DNA of 51,058 nt from IMG/VR virus record IMGVR_UViG_3300025128_000059, positions 1 to 51,058 of that record; one strand, 5' to 3'. The notes beneath the pieces were generated by a model. It worked only from the letters and a program-made list of their open reading frames with translations. It had not been told where the DNA came from and made no database searches. This DNA comes from a virus. The translations under genes were made by a program, and so were the position numbers. This document shows positions 47,792-51,058 of this stretch, piece by piece. Numbering within the stretch: position 1 is the first letter of the stretch; each line of letters begins with the position of its first letter.

Positions 47792-48150
47792 TATCTTTTA
47801 TCCCCATCGCCGCCCAGTTTATTTCGCATCTGGCGGTCAGCTAATTTGTCTACGTTACTTAATGCTATTTCTCCGAGACTTACATTCAATTCCGATGCAA
47901 TGGCTGCGACATACCAGAGAACGTCACCGAGTTCAGCAGAAAGAATCTCTCTGTACTCATCAGTAAGAACCCCGTCATGGTCACGGTAAATCTTCTTTAC
48001 CTTGTTTGCAATCTCTCCAGCTTCACCACACAGTCCAAGCGTAGGATAAGACATATTGTTTCCCTTGTTTGGGTAAATAGCCGTTAGATTAGAAATCTCC
48101 TGGTAAGCATCAAGTGTAACAGTTTCGGCACCACCTCCACAACATCCCAT
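47791..48150 (-). CDS. mazG: MazG-like nucleotide pyrophosphohydrolase
   Basis: 119 aa from ATG 48150, with TGGAGG 5 bases before. M-G-C-C-G-G-G is followed by the MazG helices: G-L-C-G-E-A-G-E-I-A-N-K and E-I-L-S-A-E-L-G-D-V-L-W-Y, giving the ExxE...ExxD metal site. It hydrolyses nucleoside triphosphates or ppGpp-type alarmones to monophosphates. The Gly/Cys head is not a normal part of MazG and resembles the GGGCCG tail of the 16.5-kb gene. It follows GMP reductase by 1 base. Confidence 0.88.
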   Translation of the reverse strand: MGCCGGGAETVTLDAYQEISNLTAIYPNKGNNMSYPTLGLCGEAGEIANKVKKIYRDHDGVLTDEYREILSAELGDVLWYVAAIASELNVSLGEIALSNVDKLADRQMRNKLGGDGDKR

Positions 48151-48151
48151 A

Positions 48152-49285
48152 TCAACCTCCAAAAATTTTATTATGTGTATTATTAACTCGAACAAAGTTT
48201 GCACATCTATGAATATCTTTTATACTCGTAGCTCCGATGTACGCACAGCAACTTCTTATTCCACCAACTATGTCTTGCATGACATTTTCTACGCATCCCT
48301 TCGCGGGAATTGTCACCAGCTTTCCTTCGCTTGTCCTCTGTTTCTTTCTGCTATCATACTTGTCTTGGGCCTCGTAAGACGACATGCCGTAGAACTGAAA
48401 CACCTTTTTTCCTGTGGCTATATCTGTTGCCCGCTTTCCGCTGCATTGGTCGGTTCCAGCAACCATGCCTCCAATCATTACAAAGTCTGCTCCGGCCCCA
48501 AGTGCCTTGCAAATATCTCCTGTGGTAGTACATCCTCCATCAGCACATATTCTTCCAACTCTACCGTTCTCTGGATTTTTGATTCCATGCGCAGCATTAG
48601 CGCACTCGACGATAGCAGAGAATTGAGGATACCCAACACCCGTCTTTAATCTAGTAGTGCAAACACTCCCTGGCCCTATGCCTATCTTGACTATATCTGC
48701 ACCAGCATGAATTAGTTTTAATACCATCTCTGGTGTGACTACGTTTCCAGCCATAATTATTGATTCGGGGAACAGCTTACGAATGTACTCGACCTTCTCA
48801 ACGAAGTATTGAGAGTATCCGTTTGCAACGTCTATGCAGATGCTTGGCTGTATCGGGGGTATTCTTCTATTCTGTGGGTCAAAATCCGCCTTATACTCGC
48901 ACAGTTCTTTTATGCCTTTTAGATTTAATATGTCTGCGTCAGTTATGCCTGTGCTTACCCATGCTGTGTTCATAAGTTCTTTTTGAAAGGCAGGAGCCTC
49001 GCTTGCATACCTGTCTGTAAGCAACTCCTTCCAATAATCTAAGCTCTTTCGTTTGTCAAAACAAACTATCGAATCCCAGCCTGCCACATGCTCCCACATC
49101 TCAATGGTTCCGGTCGTATCCATATTCGCAATCATAACAGGTAAACCACTCCAATTTCTATTGGAATGGTAGAAACCATCAAACTCACGCTTCATGTTTA
49201 CGTCAGACCTAGAAGCGTTGATAGACCATGCTGGCGTAAGTAAAACGTCTGAGAAGTCCAGCTTGGTGTCTTGTGATATATTCAT
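48152..49285 (-). CDS. guaC: GMP reductase
   Basis: 377 aa. The IMPDH/GMPR catalytic loop G-I-G-P-G-S-V-C209-T-T-R-L-K-T-G-V-G-Y-P-Q is very close to E. coli GuaC, and the following C-A-N-A-A-H-G and A-D-G-G-C-T-T-T-G-D-I-C-K-A-L-G-A-G are GMPR-like. CBS domains of IMPDH are absent. It converts GMP to IMP with NADPH and ammonia release. Phage-encoded GMP reductase is unusual; it may pull guanine ribonucleotides toward adenine or relieve ppGpp precursors. ATGA overlap with the small membrane gene upstream; mazG follows. Confidence 0.9.
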   Translation of the reverse strand: MNISQDTKLDFSDVLLTPAWSINASRSDVNMKREFDGFYHSNRNWSGLPVMIANMDTTGTIEMWEHVAGWDSIVCFDKRKSLDYWKELLTDRYASEAPAFQKELMNTAWVSTGITDADILNLKGIKELCEYKADFDPQNRRIPPIQPSICIDVANGYSQYFVEKVEYIRKLFPESIIMAGNVVTPEMVLKLIHAGADIVKIGIGPGSVCTTRLKTGVGYPQFSAIVECANAAHGIKNPENGRVGRICADGGCTTTGDICKALGAGADFVMIGGMVAGTDQCSGKRATDIATGKKVFQFYGMSSYEAQDKYDSRKKQRTSEGKLVTIPAKGCVENVMQDIVGGIRSCCAYIGATSIKDIHRCANFVRVNNTHNKIFGG

Positions 49286-49443
49286 ATTACATCAAAGAAA
49301 GATTTAACTCTTGGTTCTTCCTCCTTCACATATTTTTCAGGGTTTCTTTTTGCATCTCGTCTTATCCACCACATCTCGTAGATTGCGTAAACAAACCCTA
49401 GAGAGGCTGAGACTATTAGGTATAGTGGTACAGGTTTCAACAT
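49282..49443 (-). CDS. Small single-pass membrane protein
   Basis: 53 aa. A hydrophobic helix at about 6-24 (P-L-Y-L-I-V-S-A-S-L-G-F-V-Y-A-I-Y) is followed by a charged cytoplasmic tail (R-R-D-A-K-R-N-P-E-K-Y-V-K-E-E-E). The TGA overlaps the GMP reductase start (ATGA), and it begins 2 bases after the upstream gene, which supports it as a gene. Function unknown. Confidence 0.66.
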   Translation of the reverse strand: MLKPVPLYLIVSASLGFVYAIYEMWWIRRDAKRNPEKYVKEEEPRVKSFFDVI

Positions 49444-49445
49444 TG

Positions 49446-49937
49446 TTATGCTCCAAAAACTAATTCTTTGGCGAAATCTTCAAAATTTGAATCGTCTACA
49501 GGTGTTAATTTACCTGATTTTAACCAAGAGCTTACAGACTCATCAACCTTTTTCTTTGACTCTGTTTTTTTATAGCCAAGAGAAACAAGAAGGTCAACCG
49601 CTTTGTCATACTGGTTCTGTTCTATTATGTGTTTCGACTTAGACCCCTTATCTACGGGTGGAGGCTCACAGATTTCGCTTGTGTGCTTAACAACAGCAAA
49701 ATCATTTTCTAGTATTTCCTCTGGAAGTTTATCCGTATTGTGTGTTAGTTTTCTTGCTACGGTTTTGAACACAGGAGCAACCTTGAATGTCTCTATGGGT
49801 GTAAGAGTTAATACTTTTCCACAGCCGCAAAGTATTTTTCCTATCTTGTTTACATATTCAAGAGTTTCACAATGCCTTGAACTACAATCATCACAAATAT
49901 AAACCGGATACATTTCTACTGCTTTGGGCTTTATCAT
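49446..49937 (-). CDS. Zinc-ribbon protein with RuvA-C-like C-terminal helix bundle
   Basis: 163 aa. The N-terminus has C-D-D-C...C-G-C (residues 15-39), a zinc ribbon. The C-terminal 55 residues (Y-D-K-A-V-D-L-L-V-S-L-G-Y-K-K-T-E-S-K-K-K-V) resemble the RuvA C-terminal three-helix domain (ALxxLGYxxxEAxxAV), used for protein-protein contacts. It could be an adaptor for DNA machinery. ATGA overlap with the gene upstream. Confidence 0.7.
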   Translation of the reverse strand: MIKPKAVEMYPVYICDDCSSRHCETLEYVNKIGKILCGCGKVLTLTPIETFKVAPVFKTVARKLTHNTDKLPEEILENDFAVVKHTSEICEPPPVDKGSKSKHIIEQNQYDKAVDLLVSLGYKKTESKKKVDESVSSWLKSGKLTPVDDSNFEDFAKELVFGA

Positions 49938-50329
49938 TGCTTTACTAGCTCCAACTTGTGTGAACGGCTTATTCCTCCTGTTATGGACTTTTGCTCCTTG
50001 CCCATATACAGAAAGTGAAACCCTCCATGCTTCTGCTTATTCCCATAAGGATAGGCTCCTATCCCGTCCTTCTCCACATACCTGACTTTGAACAGTCCAT
50101 AATAACCGAGAGACTCTCTTTCGCCCTCCTCGTTAATCCAGTATGGTCCGTATCCTTGAACTGACTTTACTACGTCACCTCTCTTGAGAGACTCCCAGTT
50201 TTTTAATTCATTCGTTTTTATCCTTCGTCCTCTAACCTTAAAAACAAAATGCTCGCCACACTTCTTGCAAATCTTTGTGCGTGGTCCGGTCAGCGTATTA
50301 CACTTGGTACAAGTCTTTTTGCCCTTCAT
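49934..50329 (-). CDS. Zinc-ribbon protein with SH3-like domain
   Basis: 131 aa. C-T-K-C and C-K-K-C-G at residues 7-25 form a ribbon. The rest (L-K-R-G-D-V-V-K-S-V-Q-G-Y-G-P-Y-W, G-Y-Y-G-L-F-K-V-R-Y-V) looks like a small beta-barrel. Basic overall, so RNA or DNA binding is possible. GGGAGAG lies just before the ATG. It is the first gene behind the 50.5-kb promoter and structured leader. Confidence 0.68.
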   Translation of the reverse strand: MKGKKTCTKCNTLTGPRTKICKKCGEHFVFKVRGRRIKTNELKNWESLKRGDVVKSVQGYGPYWINEEGERESLGYYGLFKVRYVEKDGIGAYPYGNKQKHGGFHFLYMGKEQKSITGGISRSHKLELVKQ

Positions 50330-50344
50330 AAATCTCTCCCGTTA

Positions 50345-50539
50345 AAAGTGATAGGTAGACGGCTTTGGACGTATGGTTGTTGTGTAGTGCCAGCTTATCG
50401 CGTCAGACTCCGGCTGAATACACACAAGTACGAGTAGCTTTGCTCGTTTTACCACAACCAAAGGGAACTTATCACACAATGCCTGCCGAAGCAGATACCT
50501 GTCGTCCCTCCACCGCCATTTATATTTATCAGCTCCCTC
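50345..50539 (-). ncRNA. Candidate structured leader RNA
   Basis: Minus strand, about 200 bases between the promoter (50540-50567) and the zinc-ribbon gene at 50329. Nested helices are visible: GTGATA/TATCAC (50475-50470 with 50353-50348), CTTTGG/CCAAAG (50463-50458 with 50368-50363) and GGTTGT/ACAACC (50459-50454 with 50380-50375, partly competing). Hairpins occur at 50483-50494 (CTGC-TTCG-GCAG) and 50430-50447 (ACGAG/CTCGT). No reading frame explains the region. It could be a riboregulator in the leader of the early operon or a processed RNA. No known family is recognised. Confidence 0.55.
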
Positions 50540-50567
50540 ATTATATCAGACTATTTCTTTTTGTCAA
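50540..50567 (-). promoter_or_regulatory. Consensus promoter of the GMP reductase operon
   Basis: Minus strand: TTGACA at 50567-50562, a 16-base spacer, TATAAT at 50545-50540. The promoter overlaps the last codons of the CAP gene. Both hexamers are perfect. Confidence 0.85.
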
Positions 50568-51048
50568 GTGACGGTATTGACCTAGCATAGACAGCACACC
50601 AGTAAATCATGTTGCCTCGCCTTGCCATTCCAAAACCACACTTGTCATATCTTCCAGTCATGTTAGCGTAATGGCCTCCCGAATTTCTCCACACACTAAA
50701 CACACTCTTAATGCTTCTTTGCCCGCGAGCTATATTCTCTGTAACAAAACCGCCTTTCCAGCCAGCATCTTTCGCCCGACTACTCGGAGTACCGTTGATA
50801 TAGTGAGACATATTTCCTTGGTCTGCCATATACTCTGCATGTCCTTGTGCCGCCTTGCATAGTTCCTCGTCTAGCACTTGTTCCGGTTTTCCTGCGTCCT
50901 GACGTATCCTATTGCTCTCCTGACGCATCTTTTTAATTGTTATGTGATTCTTTAGTTGTAAGACTTTTCTTAGCCCCACAGGGTATTTTACCTTAATGGG
51001 TTCTACTTGACCTGTTCCCGACATCATCCAGACTACTAATGCAGCCAT
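50551..51048 (-). CDS. CAP/SCP-domain secreted protein, start possibly outside window
   Basis: 165 aa from the first ATG; the frame is open to the right edge, so the true start may lie beyond 51058. H-A-E-Y-M-A-D...M-S-H...A-K-D-A-G-W, T-E-N-I-A-R-G, V-F-S-V-W-R-N-S-G-G-H-Y-A-N-M and Y-D-K-C-G-F-G-M-A are the CAP motifs, with both His and the ENIA Glu present. The visible N-terminus is hydrophobic but lacks a positive charge, as in a truncated signal peptide. CAP proteins are extracellular. Together with the proteases it adds to the secreted set. Confidence 0.83.
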   Translation of the reverse strand: MAALVVWMMSGTGQVEPIKVKYPVGLRKVLQLKNHITIKKMRQESNRIRQDAGKPEQVLDEELCKAAQGHAEYMADQGNMSHYINGTPSSRAKDAGWKGGFVTENIARGQRSIKSVFSVWRNSGGHYANMTGRYDKCGFGMARRGNMIYWCAVYARSIPSLDKKK

Positions 51049-51058
51049 ATTAGCTGCG

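Noticed and set aside
47791-49285. MazG plus GMP reductase as a 2-aminoadenine (Z-genome) pathway
   Set aside because: No PurZ-like succinoaminodeoxyadenylate synthetase or dATP hydrolase is seen, and GMP reductase runs in a different direction.

Overview
This window looks like a contiguous piece of a large tailed double-stranded DNA phage, probably marine and probably known mainly from metagenomes. Every gene I can support is on the minus strand. Genes are packed with ATGA, TAATG or TGATG stop/start overlaps. There is a primase-helicase-recombinase block, phage-style nucleotide metabolism, SSB, PhoH, ClpP, MazG, virion proteins and one tRNA. No terminase, portal, major capsid protein, integrase or ribosomal gene is visible, so this is part of a longer genome. 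The host is unknown. Export signals, a holin-like protein and spanin-like membrane proteins suggest an envelope with an inner membrane to breach.

Layout, left to right (transcription runs right to left). 0-1 kb: a truncated Rossmann-fold dehydrogenase and a methyltransferase. 1-9.7 kb: GT11 glycosyltransferase, HAD phosphatase, RecB/Cas4-like nuclease, dNMP kinase, primase, DnaB helicase, zinc-ribbon protein, a possible recombination mediator, a Vsr/homing-like nuclease and a RecA/UvsX recombinase. 9.7-16.7 kb: small accessory genes, a B12-dependent (class II) ribonucleotide reductase, dCMP deaminase, an HD-like DUF5662 protein and a pair of paralogous small beta-rich proteins. 16.8-17.0 kb: a probable small structured RNA. 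17-28.3 kb: virion proteins, including one of 1714 aa and FG-GAP-like beta-propeller proteins. 28.3-32.1 kb: two sigma-like factors, ClpP, a PD-(D/E)XK nuclease and a CAT-anticodon tRNA. 32.1-35.6 kb: PhoH, two glycosyltransferases, SSB and a second structured RNA. 35.6-45.3 kb: a very large virion protein with a zinc metalloprotease motif, a secreted trypsin-like protease, holin/spanin-like membrane proteins and two papain-like proteases, each with a thioredoxin-like partner. 45.3-49.4 kb: deoxyribosyltransferase-like protein, GT32-like glycosyltransferase, FkbM methyltransferase, sulfotransferase, MazG and GMP reductase. 49.4-51 kb: zinc-ribbon genes, a third structured leader RNA and a CAP/SCP secreted protein.

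The most striking property is a two-class promoter system. Replication, nucleotide, glycan and tRNA/sigma operons start from near-perfect TTGACA-(16 or 17)-TATAAT promoters, presumably read by the host sigma-70. Virion, lysis, ClpP and PhoH operons are preceded by a different motif, GGTGTATA, mostly without a -35 element and often about 40-43 bases before the start codon. Two phage sigma-like proteins are encoded, one downstream of a sigma-70-type promoter and one in a GGTGTATA operon. This fits an early-to-late cascade. Several promoters share bases with the stop codon of the upstream gene.

The second unusual property is the number of proteases: metzincin-like, trypsin-like, two papain-like and ClpP. 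They sit around a holin-like gene, and no lysozyme, amidase or transglycosylase is recognisable. This suggests that the phage opens or remodels a protein-rich envelope. Functions below come from motif recognition by eye; no database search was run.
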